DNA of 16,612 nt, taken from positions 1-16,612 of the forward strand of contig JAKCEC010000012.1 in assembly GCA_021841725.1 (NCBI GenBank), read 5' to 3'. Positions 1 to 6,271 of this stretch are shown in pieces; position 1 is the first letter of the stretch; the number at the start of each line of letters is the position of its first letter. The notes under the pieces are model-generated. The model worked only from the letters and a program-made list of their open reading frames with translations, did no database searches and was not told where the DNA came from. Position numbers and translations under genes: made by a program. Source of the DNA: Actinomycetes bacterium. Lineage in GTDB: Bacteria > Actinomycetota > Acidimicrobiia > Acidimicrobiales > RAAP-2.

Positions 1-1
1 C

Positions 2-508
2 TGCGCACTGCCGGGCGGAGCGCTGCTCGTCACGTTGCTCTCGGGGGGGACGCGACGCGTGCACCACTACGGGCGCGGCCTCGTCGCCGCGGCCGTCGCC
101 TGGGGGTTGGGCATTGCTCTCTTCGGCGCGGCCTCGTCGCTGTGGTGGGTGTGGGCGGGGCTGGCGATCGCCGGTGGGGCGGACGCCCTCAGCGGTATCT
201 TTCGCTCCACCATGTGGAACGAGTCGATCCCGCCCGACATCCGTGGGCGCATGGCCGGCATGGAGATGATCTCGTACTCGTTGGGACCCACCGCGGGTCA
301 GTTTCGCGCCGGCGTCATGGCCGCGTGGACCAGTCTGCGATTCTCGCTCACGGTCGGGGGTCTGGCCTGTTCGGGTTCGGTGGCGGCGCTGGCGGCGGCG
401 TTGCCGTCCTTGTGGCGCTTCGACGCCCGCAGCGACGTCCACGTCGCGATGGTGCGGGCACTCCGCGCCGAGGACCATTCGCGCGAGGGGCCGGTCGATA
501 CCCCCTAG
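2..508 (+). CDS. MFS transporter, C-terminal part (cut by window edge)
   Basis: Only the last 168 residues are inside the window; the reading frame is open from base 2, so the gene starts to the left. The visible part has several hydrophobic membrane spans rich in Ala, Gly, Leu and Val. Between two of them is a conserved block reading roughly 'R-STMWNESIPPDIRGRMAGMEM' (around base 210-275), followed by 'SLGPTAGQFRAG'. This pattern is typical of the EntS-like group of major facilitator exporters (enterobactin exporter and relatives), where the loop follows the second half of the transporter. The tail after the last span is short and charged. The substrate cannot be told from this fragment. The stop codon (506-508) is shared with the predicted -10 box of the following serB gene, so the two genes are packed without a spacer. 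Family assignment is fairly sure; the exporter role is inferred. Confidence 0.8.
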   Translation, partial: CALPGGALLVTLLSGGTRRVHHYGRGLVAAAVAWGLGIALFGAASSLWWVWAGLAIAGGADALSGIFRSTMWNESIPPDIRGRMAGMEMISYSLGPTAGQFRAGVMAAWTSLRFSLTVGGLACSGSVAALAAALPSLWRFDARSDVHVAMVRALRAEDHSREGPVDTP

Positions 509-511
509 CAT
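506..511 (+). promoter_or_regulatory. Predicted -10 box of serB, leaderless arrangement
   Basis: TAGCAT fits the TAnnnT form of an actinobacterial -10 element and lies exactly 6 bases before the GTG at 518. Transcription would then begin at or next to the start codon, giving a leaderless mRNA. There is no Shine-Dalgarno sequence in front of this gene. I see no convincing -35 hexamer. The same spacing recurs at pepP and rmlA. Confidence 0.5.
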
Positions 512-517
512 TTGTCC

Positions 518-1699
518 GTGTCCCGCACTACCTATCTCGTTACCGTGTCCGGACCCGACCGCGTCGGCGTCGGGTCCGAACTCTTCGCGGCGCTGGCCGA
601 GGTCACCCGCGTGGGGGGGCAGCTCTCGGACGTCGCGCAGATCACCATTCGCGGCGCGCTCGTGCTCTGCGGCGAGGTCTGTGTCGACGAGAACGTCTCC
701 GAGGACGACCTGTACGCGGCCCTGGGTGCGCGCGATATCAACCGCGACGGCGTGGTCGCCACCGTCGAACGCGTGACGCCGGACCCGGTCCAGGTGGGCG
801 GCCGGCTCCTCGTGACGCTCCTGGCCACGCGCATCAGCGCCGATCAGCTCGCGGCGGTCTTCGCCGCCATCGCGTCGGTCGGGGCCACCTGCGAACGCAT
901 CGTGCACCTCGCCAGTTATCCGGTCGACTGCTACGAACTCGTGGTGCGCGGCCTCGACCACGCGACCCTGCGCGAGGCGGTGGCGGCGGTGGCCCAAGAA
1001 CGCGGTCTCGACCTGGCGGTGCAGCGCGCCGGACTACACCGGCGGGCCAAGCACTTGGTGGTGATGGACGCCGACTCGACCCTGCTCCAAGACGAGGTCA
1101 TCGACTTGCTCGCGCAGGAGGCGCACTGCGCCGACGAGGTCGCGCGCATCACCGAGCGCGCGATGGCGGGCGAGTTGGACTTCGCCGAGTCGCTGCGTGG
1201 ACGGGTGGCGCTACTCGAGGGACTGGACGCGAGCGTCCTGGACCGCGTGCGCGAGCGGTTGCGTTTGACCCCCGGCGCGCGCACCCTGTTGCGCACCCTG
1301 CACCGATTGGGGTACGTGCCGGCGGTGGTCTCGGGGGGTTTCGTCGAGGTCCTGGCGCCGCTGTTGGCGGAGTTGCACGTCGACTACCTCGAGGCCAATC
1401 GTCTCGAGATCGTCCAGGGTCGTCTGACCGGTCGCCTCGCGGGGCCCATCGTCGATCGCGCGGGCAAGGCCCGGGCCCTCGAACGCTTCGCGAGTGAGGT
1501 GGGGGTGCCCCTGGCTCAGACCGTCGCGGTCGGCGACGGCGCCAACGACATCGACATGATCTCCGTCGCGGGCCTCGGGATTGCCTTCAACGCCAAACCC
1601 GTCGTGCGTGAACACGCCGACGCGGCCCTGTCCGTGCCCTACCTCGACGCGGTCCTGTACTTCCTCGGCATCAGCCGCGAGGAGATCGAGACGCAGTAG
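518..1699 (+). CDS. serB: Phosphoserine phosphatase with N-terminal ACT domains
   Basis: Hydrolyses O-phospho-L-serine to serine, the last step of the phosphorylated serine pathway, in the cytoplasm. Residues ~1-170 form two ACT-like regulatory regions (the first opens 'TYLVTVSGPDRVGVG'), which in this family can bind amino acids such as serine. The HAD phosphatase domain follows: motif I DADST with nucleophile D184 and general acid D186, motif II 'VSGGF', a conserved Lys in the 'GKARAL' stretch, and motif IV GDGAND with D340 and D344. At 393 residues it matches the long, ACT-bearing SerB found in mycobacteria. I chose GTG at 518 because a TAGCAT box sits 6 bases upstream; a TTG at 512 would add two residues. 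It ends 5 bases from the convergent pepP stop. The function is well supported. Confidence 0.93.
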   Translation: MSRTTYLVTVSGPDRVGVGSELFAALAEVTRVGGQLSDVAQITIRGALVLCGEVCVDENVSEDDLYAALGARDINRDGVVATVERVTPDPVQVGGRLLVTLLATRISADQLAAVFAAIASVGATCERIVHLASYPVDCYELVVRGLDHATLREAVAAVAQERGLDLAVQRAGLHRRAKHLVVMDADSTLLQDEVIDLLAQEAHCADEVARITERAMAGELDFAESLRGRVALLEGLDASVLDRVRERLRLTPGARTLLRTLHRLGYVPAVVSGGFVEVLAPLLAELHVDYLEANRLEIVQGRLTGRLAGPIVDRAGKARALERFASEVGVPLAQTVAVGDGANDIDMISVAGLGIAFNAKPVVREHADAALSVPYLDAVLYFLGISREEIETQ

Positions 1700-1703
1700 T
1701 CGT

Positions 1704-1719
1704 CTCAGCGTCGGCTGAG
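1704..1719. terminator. Hairpin between convergent serB and pepP
   Basis: CTCAGC and GCTGAG form a perfect 6-base stem around the 4-base loop GTCG. It begins 4 bases after the serB stop and covers the last codons and stop of pepP. There is no T-run on either side, so it is not a classical intrinsic terminator. It is placed where a bidirectional transcription end would be expected, and the call rests on position and symmetry only. Confidence 0.35.
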
Positions 1720-3201
1720 GTCGTGGGGTCCGTCGGCGGCGACTCGCGCCATCCACTCCTCGACCTCGTCGGGGTCGCGCGGGAGCGCCGCCGAGAGATT
1801 GCGGTAACCCTCGGCGGTGACTAAGACGTCGTCCTCGATGCGCACGCCAATGCCGCGGTACTCCTCGGGCACCGTCAAGTCGTTGGCTTGGAAGTAGAGA
1901 CCGGGCTCGACGGTCAGCACGTAGCCCGCGCGGAGTTCCCCCAGGTAGAGCTCATTACGCGCGTGGGCGCAGTCGTGCACGTCGATGCCCAGCATGTGAC
2001 TCGTCCCGTGCAGGGTGTAGCGGCGAAAGAGCTGACGATCGGGCAGGAGGGCCTCGGACACCGGTTCGCGCAGGATGCCCATCTCGTGCAGGCCCTCGGT
2101 GAGCACGCGCATCGCGGCGTGGTGGGGGGCGCGGAAGTCGACCCCCGGGCGCACCTCGTCGAGGGCCGCCTGTTGGGCCGCCAGGACCAGTTCGTACACT
2201 CGACGTTGGGCGCGCGTGAAGCGACCGTTGATCGGCAGGGTGCGCGTGACGTCGGCCGTGTAGAGCTGGTGGCACTCGACGCCCGCGTCGAGCAACAGCA
2301 GGTCCCCGTCGCGCACCGCACCGTCGTTGCGCGTCCAGTGCAGCACCGTGGCGTGCGCGCCGGTGGCGGCGATGGTGTCGTAGCCGACGTCATTGCCCTC
2401 GACGCGCGCGCGCAGATTGAAGACGCCCTCAATGACCCGCTCCCCCCGGCCGATCGCCTGGGGCAGGGCTCGGACCACGTCCTCGAAGCCCTTCACCGTG
2501 TGGTCGATCGCCTCTTGGAGTTGGGCGATCTCGTACTCGTCCTTGACGAGTCGCATCTCCGAGAGGTGCGTCACCAGTCGATCGTCGTCGTCGTCGTTCG
2601 CGAGCAGCGCGTCGACGGTGTCGTCGACGCCGCGCACGCGCAGGACGCGGGTGGCCGACAGGGAGGCGAGGTCCTTCTCGAGTTGCTCGAGGGGCGCGGT
2701 GTCGATCCCGTAGTAGGTGGCGCATTCGCTCACGCCGCGGCGTGGTCCGACCCAGAGCTCGCCGTACCGCGCGTCCGTGAAGAACTCGTGGGTCGAGGAG
2801 TCGCGCCGCGGCGCCACGTAGAGCGTCGCGCGCCCCCCCGCGGCGCTCGGGGCGATGACCAGGACCGCGTCGGGCTCCTGGCACCCCGTCAGGTAGAAGA
2901 AGTCGGTACCGGCCCGGAAGCGGTAGTCCGTGTCGTTGGCGCGCACCTGGGGGTGCCCGGTGGGCACGATGAGTGTGCAGTCGCGGAAGTGGCGCCCCAG
3001 TTGCTCTCGCCGGGACGCGAAATTGGCCGCCGCGGGGTGCACGTCGGTGGTGATCGCGGGCGCCGCCCAGTGCGAGGTCATGTGCTCGACCAGGGCGCGG
3101 GAAATCGGGGGACGGTGATGGCCGGCCCAGACCCAGTGCTCCGAGACCGGGTGGTCCTCGGACACGTCGGGTTCGGGGGTGGGGGTGGGGGCGTCACTCA
3201 T
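1705..3201 (-). CDS. pepP: Xaa-Pro aminopeptidase (aminopeptidase P, M24B)
   Basis: Removes an N-terminal residue that precedes proline; a cytoplasmic dimetal peptidase involved in peptide turnover. The protein has 498 residues. Residues 1-60 are a Pro/Glu/Asp-rich lead. An aminopeptidase-P N-terminal domain follows (about 60-210, with 'FRAGTDFFYLTG'), and then the pita-bread M24 domain. All five expected metal ligands are present: D305 (LLLLDAGVE), D317 (TADVTRT), H402 (GTSHMLGIDVHD), E432 (VEPGLY) and E456 (VRIEDD). A run of five Asp near residue 200 lies in the linker between the domains. It is the last gene of a leftward series rmlA-bioY-pepP, but has its own -10 box (TAAGTT) exactly 6 bases before the ATG and no Shine-Dalgarno, so it is probably transcribed separately as a leaderless mRNA. 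The function is secure by motifs. Confidence 0.93.
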   Translation of the reverse strand: MSDAPTPTPEPDVSEDHPVSEHWVWAGHHRPPISRALVEHMTSHWAAPAITTDVHPAAANFASRREQLGRHFRDCTLIVPTGHPQVRANDTDYRFRAGTDFFYLTGCQEPDAVLVIAPSAAGGRATLYVAPRRDSSTHEFFTDARYGELWVGPRRGVSECATYYGIDTAPLEQLEKDLASLSATRVLRVRGVDDTVDALLANDDDDDRLVTHLSEMRLVKDEYEIAQLQEAIDHTVKGFEDVVRALPQAIGRGERVIEGVFNLRARVEGNDVGYDTIAATGAHATVLHWTRNDGAVRDGDLLLLDAGVECHQLYTADVTRTLPINGRFTRAQRRVYELVLAAQQAALDEVRPGVDFRAPHHAAMRVLTEGLHEMGILREPVSEALLPDRQLFRRYTLHGTSHMLGIDVHDCAHARNELYLGELRAGYVLTVEPGLYFQANDLTVPEEYRGIGVRIEDDVLVTAEGYRNLSAALPRDPDEVEEWMARVAADGPHDLSRR

Positions 3202-3207
3202 GGGACC

Positions 3208-3213
3208 AACTTA
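3208..3213 (-). promoter_or_regulatory. Predicted -10 box of pepP, leaderless arrangement
   Basis: On the minus strand TAAGTT is followed by GGTCCC and then the pepP ATG, the same 6-base spacing as at serB and rmlA. No Shine-Dalgarno is present. No clear -35 hexamer is seen 16-18 bases further upstream. Confidence 0.5.
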
Positions 3214-3224
3214 CCCGCGCGGGT
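3213..3224. promoter_or_regulatory. Perfect 12-base palindrome in the pepP promoter
   Basis: ACCCGCGCGGGT reads identically on both strands and touches the upstream edge of the predicted pepP -10 box, so it would lie between -35 and -10. It could be an operator for a dimeric regulator, or a remnant of a stem ending bioY transcription. GC-only palindromes arise easily in DNA this rich in G and C, so the call is weak. Confidence 0.25.
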
Positions 3225-3243
3225 CGTCGGACGGCCGCGGCGT

Positions 3244-3831
3244 TCAGTGCCCCGAGGTGCGCTCGACCAGTCGCCACGCACTCGGGAGCGCGACCCCCGC
3301 GAACACGGCCTTGACGAGGTCGAAGATCAGGTAGGGCGTCATGCCCACGGTGATGGCCTGGGCCAGCGAGATGTGCAGGTCGAACGCCAACCACGGCACC
3401 CCGAGGGCGTAGATCGCCAGTTCCCCGATGACGAAGAGTCCGAGGGCACTCACGACGTTGCGGTCATTGCCCCGCGCGGCCAGCCAGCTCATGAGGGTCA
3501 CCGAGAGGACGAATCCGAGGAGGTACCCGAAGAGGAGCGACGAGTAGCCGCTGGAGTGTCCGGCGAACCACGGGAGGCCCGCCAGGCCCGCGGCGACGTA
3601 CAGCGTCATCGAGGCCAGGGCGCGGCGCACGCCGAGCGTGCTGCCGACGAGGAGGACGGCCAGGGTCTGGCCCGTGAAGGGCACGACGAAGGGGTGGATG
3701 TAGAAGGAGATTTGCGCCATGAGTCCGACGAAGGCGGCCGCGCCGACGACGAGGAGGACGTCGGCGACGAGCGACCGGGGCACCACGTCGGCGAGGACCG
3801 AGCGGCGGGTGGGAACGGCGACAGTGGACAT
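3244..3831 (-). CDS. bioY: Biotin transporter substrate-binding subunit BioY
   Basis: Membrane S-component that captures biotin for import, alone or with an ECF energy-coupling module. The 195-residue product has about six hydrophobic spans and the family's characteristic stretch around residues 48-85: 'PFTGQTLAVLLVG' followed by 'LGVRRALASMTLYVAAGLAGLPWF', with further conserved 'GYLLGF' nearby. Length is normal for BioY (about 180-200). The ATG at 3831 is backed by a strong Shine-Dalgarno, GAAGGAG at 3837-3843, in contrast to the leaderless neighbours. No bioM/bioN (ATPase and transmembrane partner) genes are present, nor biotin synthesis genes, so it either works alone or uses a shared ECF module elsewhere. 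It lies 63 bases after the rmlA stop and 42 bases before the pepP start on the same strand, with no functional link to either that I can see. Confidence 0.9.
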   Translation of the reverse strand: MSTVAVPTRRSVLADVVPRSLVADVLLVVGAAAFVGLMAQISFYIHPFVVPFTGQTLAVLLVGSTLGVRRALASMTLYVAAGLAGLPWFAGHSSGYSSLLFGYLLGFVLSVTLMSWLAARGNDRNVVSALGLFVIGELAIYALGVPWLAFDLHISLAQAITVGMTPYLIFDLVKAVFAGVALPSAWRLVERTSGH

Positions 3832-3836
3832 GGGGG

Positions 3837-3843
3837 CTCCTTC
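3837..3843 (-). promoter_or_regulatory. Strong ribosome binding site of bioY
   Basis: GAAGGAG on the minus strand, 5 bases before the ATG. A short inverted repeat (GTGG-CA-CCAC at 3853-3862) and a TACAGT box (3861-3866, minus strand) lie just upstream and could be a promoter, but there is no supporting -35. Confidence 0.6.
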
Positions 3844-3894
3844 TGAGATGTCGTGGCACCACTGTAGGCCAGGGGCCGGCGCCGCGGGGCGACC

Positions 3895-4686
3895 TTACGC
3901 CGGGTCGATCCACCCGTGGTCGCGCGCGATCTGCTCGGGGTCGCCGATGCGCAGTCCGGTACGGTGCTGGAGGGCGCGGATCAGGCCGCCCGCCTCGTAG
4001 AGCGATTCGTGGGTCCCCGTGTCGAGCCAGGTCGTCGCGCGCGAAAGGGTCCGCACGAAGAGTTCGCCGCGTTCGAGGTAGGCGTTGTTGAGCGCGGTGA
4101 TCTCGAGTTCGCCGCGCGCGCTCGGGGTGAGGGTCTTGGCGAGGGCCGGGGCCTTCTCGTCGTAGAAGTACAGGCCCGGGATCGCGTAGCGGCTCTTGGG
4201 CTCGCGGGGCTTCTCTTCGATGGAGATCACCGTGCCGTCGTCGGCGAACTCGACCACGCCGTAAGAGGTGGGGTCCGATACCTCGTAGGCGAAGATGAGC
4301 GCGCCGTCGATGTCGGTGTTCTCGCCCAGGTGCGTGCCCAGACCGGGACCGTAGAAGAGGTTGTCGCCCAGGATGAGCGCGCACTTGTCACCGGCGAGGA
4401 ACTCCTCGCCCAGGATGAGGGCCTGGGCCAGTCCGTTGGGCTGGTCTTGCACCACCCAGGAGATGTTGAGCCCGAGGTGCGATCCGTCACCGAGGAGTCG
4501 CTGGAACGCGGCCTGGTCGTGGGGCGTCGTGATGAGCAAAATATCGCGCAACCCGGTCAACATCAGCGTGCTCAACGGGTAGTAGATCATCGGCTTGTCG
4601 TACACCGGCAACAACTGCTTCGACGTGGCCCGGGTAATGGGGTAGAGACGCGTGCCGCTACCGCCGGCCAGAATGATTCCCTTCAC
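3895..4686 (-). CDS. rmlA: Glucose-1-phosphate thymidylyltransferase (short form)
   Basis: Makes dTDP-glucose from glucose-1-phosphate and dTTP, the first step toward dTDP-L-rhamnose for cell-surface glycans. The start at GTG 4686 gives 263 residues beginning 'MKGIILAGGSGTRLYP', the nucleotide-binding signature, followed by 'SKQLLPVYDKPMIYYPLS'. Later hallmarks are 'LILGDN', 'IEEKP', 'ITALNNAYL' and 'WLDTGTHESL'. An upstream in-frame GTG at 4710 would add 8 residues, but it lies inside the predicted promoter, and the family normally begins exactly at the MKGI-type start. The protein ends soon after 'ARDHGWI', lacking the roughly 25-residue C-terminal helical tail of E. coli-type RmlA (about 290 residues). 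That tail contributes to the allosteric, oligomeric region, so feedback control may differ. Divergent from rmlB; followed by bioY. Confidence 0.93.
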   Translation of the reverse strand: MKGIILAGGSGTRLYPITRATSKQLLPVYDKPMIYYPLSTLMLTGLRDILLITTPHDQAAFQRLLGDGSHLGLNISWVVQDQPNGLAQALILGEEFLAGDKCALILGDNLFYGPGLGTHLGENTDIDGALIFAYEVSDPTSYGVVEFADDGTVISIEEKPREPKSRYAIPGLYFYDEKAPALAKTLTPSARGELEITALNNAYLERGELFVRTLSRATTWLDTGTHESLYEAGGLIRALQHRTGLRIGDPEQIARDHGWIDPA

Positions 4687-4691
4687 TCCAT

Positions 4692-4697
4692 TAGTAT
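4692..4697 (+). promoter_or_regulatory. Possible rmlB -10 box overlapping the rmlA -10
   Basis: The seven bases TAGTATA (4692-4698) contain a TAnnnT box on both strands: TAGTAT rightward and TATACT leftward. A rightward start near 4704 would give a leader of about 33 bases carrying GAGG (4726-4729), 7 bases before the rmlB ATG. No good rightward -35 is visible, so this is a candidate only. Confidence 0.35.
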
Positions 4698-4721
4698 AGA
4701 AGTCCGTCACCCCCTAGTTAA
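4693..4721 (-). promoter_or_regulatory. rmlA promoter with leaderless start
   Basis: On the minus strand the -35 is TTAACT (4716-4721), then a 17-base spacer, then the -10 TATACT (4693-4698). The GTG start at 4686 follows after 6 bases, so the predicted transcript starts at the start codon. This is the best-formed sigma-70-type promoter in the window. Confidence 0.65.
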
Positions 4722-4736
4722 GGCCGAGGTATCGCC

Positions 4737-5708
4737 ATGCGCATTGTCATCACCGGAGCGGCCGGATTCATCGGTTCGCGCTTCGTCGAGATGGTGCTGG
4801 AGGCCACTCACTTGGGCTACGACGACGTCGTGATCCTGGACGCCTTGACCTATTCGGGCCGCCGGGAGAACATCGAGGACGCCCTGGGCGACCCGCGGGT
4901 CAGCTTCGTCCAGGGTGACATCACGGACCCCGTCGTGGTCGACGAGGTCCTTCGCGGGACCCACGCGGTCGTGCACTTCGCCGCCGAGAGCCACGTCGAC
5001 CGCTCCATCACCGGCGCGCGGACCTTCTTCGAGACCAACGTCATCGGCACCCAGACCCTGCTCGAGGGCGCGCGCCGCCACGCGGTGGGCCGCTTCGTGC
5101 ACGTCTCCACCGACGAGGTCTACGGTTCGATCGCCGAGGGGTCGTGGCGCGAGGACCACCTCCTCGAGCCCAACTCCCCGTACTCCTCCTCCAAGGCCGG
5201 CTCGGACCTGGCGGCGCTGGCCTACCACCGCACCTACGGGATGCACGTCAACGTCACGCGGTGCTCGAACAACTACGGACCGCGCCAGTTCCCAGAGAAG
5301 GTCATTCCCCTCTTCGTCACCCACCTGATGGACGGCCGCTCGGTCCCCCTCTACGGCGACGGTCTCAACGTCCGGGACTGGCTGCACGTGGACGATCACT
5401 GTCGCGGGATCCTGCTGGTGCTCGAGGGCGGGCGCGCGGGGGAGATCTACAACATCGGCGGCGGTACCGAGCTCACCAACAAGGAACTGACCTATCGACT
5501 GCTGCAGCTCTGCGATAAAACCGCCGCCAGTATCGAGCCCGTCGCCGACCGGCTCGGTCACGACCGGCGCTACTCCGTGGACTGCGCCAAGATCAGCAAC
5601 GAGTTGGGGTACCGACCCCAGGTGCCCTTCGACGACGGCCTGGCCGCGGTGGTCCAGTGGTACTTCGACCACGAGTCGTGGTGGCGGCCCCTCAAGGAGG
5701 CCCTGTGA
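4737..5708 (+). CDS. rmlB: dTDP-glucose 4,6-dehydratase
   Basis: Converts dTDP-glucose to dTDP-4-keto-6-deoxyglucose with bound NAD, the second step of dTDP-rhamnose synthesis. The 323-residue protein is an extended short-chain dehydrogenase. It starts 'MRIVITGAAGFIGSRF', the Rossmann GxxGxxG fingerprint. 'FAAESHVDRSI' follows, then the family catalytic triad T125-D126-E127 (in STDEVYG), and Y149/K153 (YSSSK). Further hallmarks are 'TRCSNNYGPRQFPEKVIP' and 'VRDWLHVDDH'. Length is normal. The ATG at 4737 has GAGG 7 bases upstream. The gene overlaps rmlC by 4 bases (GTGA), so the pair is a translationally coupled operon, and it diverges from rmlA across about 50 bases. Confidence 0.95.
   Translation: MRIVITGAAGFIGSRFVEMVLEATHLGYDDVVILDALTYSGRRENIEDALGDPRVSFVQGDITDPVVVDEVLRGTHAVVHFAAESHVDRSITGARTFFETNVIGTQTLLEGARRHAVGRFVHVSTDEVYGSIAEGSWREDHLLEPNSPYSSSKAGSDLAALAYHRTYGMHVNVTRCSNNYGPRQFPEKVIPLFVTHLMDGRSVPLYGDGLNVRDWLHVDDHCRGILLVLEGGRAGEIYNIGGGTELTNKELTYRLLQLCDKTAASIEPVADRLGHDRRYSVDCAKISNELGYRPQVPFDDGLAAVVQWYFDHESWWRPLKEAL
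5694..5700 (+). promoter_or_regulatory. Ribosome binding site of rmlC inside rmlB
   Basis: AAGGAGG sits 4 bases before the GTG at 5705 and fixes that start over in-frame codons further upstream, such as the one at 5657. Confidence 0.65.
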
Positions 5709-6271
5709 AACTGCGCGAACTCGAGATCGCGGGACTCTACGTCGCGGAGTCGCGCGTCTTCGCGGACGATCGGGGCTTCTTTCGCGAGTGGTTCAAGCTC
5801 GCCGACTTCGAGGCGACGGGTCTGTCGTTTCGCGCCGAGCAGTCCAACCTGTCGATGTCCTCACGCAACGTCGTGCGCGGGCTGCACTACTCGATGGCCC
5901 CTCGCGGGCAGGCCAAGGTGGTGACCTGCGTCTACGGATCCCTCGACGACGTGATCGTCGACGTGCGCGTGGGCTCACCGACCTTCGGCGCCGTGGTGAC
6001 GGTGCCGCTGGCCGCCGACCTGGGCACCACGGTGGTACTGCCGGCCGGCGTGGCGCACGGTTTTTGCGTCACCTCCGACACCGCGGCCCTGTCCTACCTC
6101 TTGTCGTCGCCCTACGACGCGCCCCACGAGCTCGAGATCAACCCCCTCGACCCCGAGGTCAACGTGCCCTGGCGCTTGAGCGGCGAGGCGATCCTGAGCG
6201 AGAAGGACGCCGCCGCCCCCTCGTGGGCGCAGCGCCGCGCCGCGGGCGAACTACCCGCCTACGTCGCGTAG
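5705..6271 (+). CDS. rmlC: dTDP-4-dehydrorhamnose 3,5-epimerase
   Basis: Epimerises dTDP-4-keto-6-deoxyglucose at C3 and C5 to dTDP-4-keto-L-rhamnose. The product has 188 residues, a normal length. Family features include 'ADDRGFFREWF' (about 20-30), 'QSNLSMSSRNVVRGLHY' (46-62) with the catalytic His61, Lys71 in 'GQAKVV', and 'VVLPAGVAHGF' (110-120) of the cupin core. The GTG start overlaps the rmlB stop by four bases and has a strong Shine-Dalgarno at 5694-5700. No rmlD (the reductase that finishes dTDP-L-rhamnose) follows; the next gene runs the other way and its stop lies inside the last 21 bases of rmlC. The final step must be encoded elsewhere, or the keto-sugar serves another deoxysugar pathway. 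Confidence 0.93.
   Translation: MKLRELEIAGLYVAESRVFADDRGFFREWFKLADFEATGLSFRAEQSNLSMSSRNVVRGLHYSMAPRGQAKVVTCVYGSLDDVIVDVRVGSPTFGAVVTVPLAADLGTTVVLPAGVAHGFCVTSDTAALSYLLSSPYDAPHELEINPLDPEVNVPWRLSGEAILSEKDAAAPSWAQRRAAGELPAYVA

Noticed and set aside
142..1497. 451-codon open frame on the + strand across the MFS fragment and serB
   Set aside because: Out-of-frame shadow with an Arg/Gly-rich translation covering parts of two real genes.
1888..3846. 652-codon open frame on the + strand opposite pepP and bioY
   Set aside because: It lies antisense to two genes with complete family motifs, its translation is rich in Arg, Gly, Val and His without domain-like order, and it spans two unrelated genes and the gap between them. 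Long antisense frames are expected in DNA with strong third-position G/C.
6262..6271. Ten identical bases (CGTCGCGTAG) at the ends of rmlC and of the permease (15523-15532), both within 21-base convergent overlaps
   Set aside because: Both genes simply end in codons for Val-Ala-stop with the same codon choice; only 14 of the 21 overlap bases match. Most likely coincidence rather than a shared terminator or repeat.
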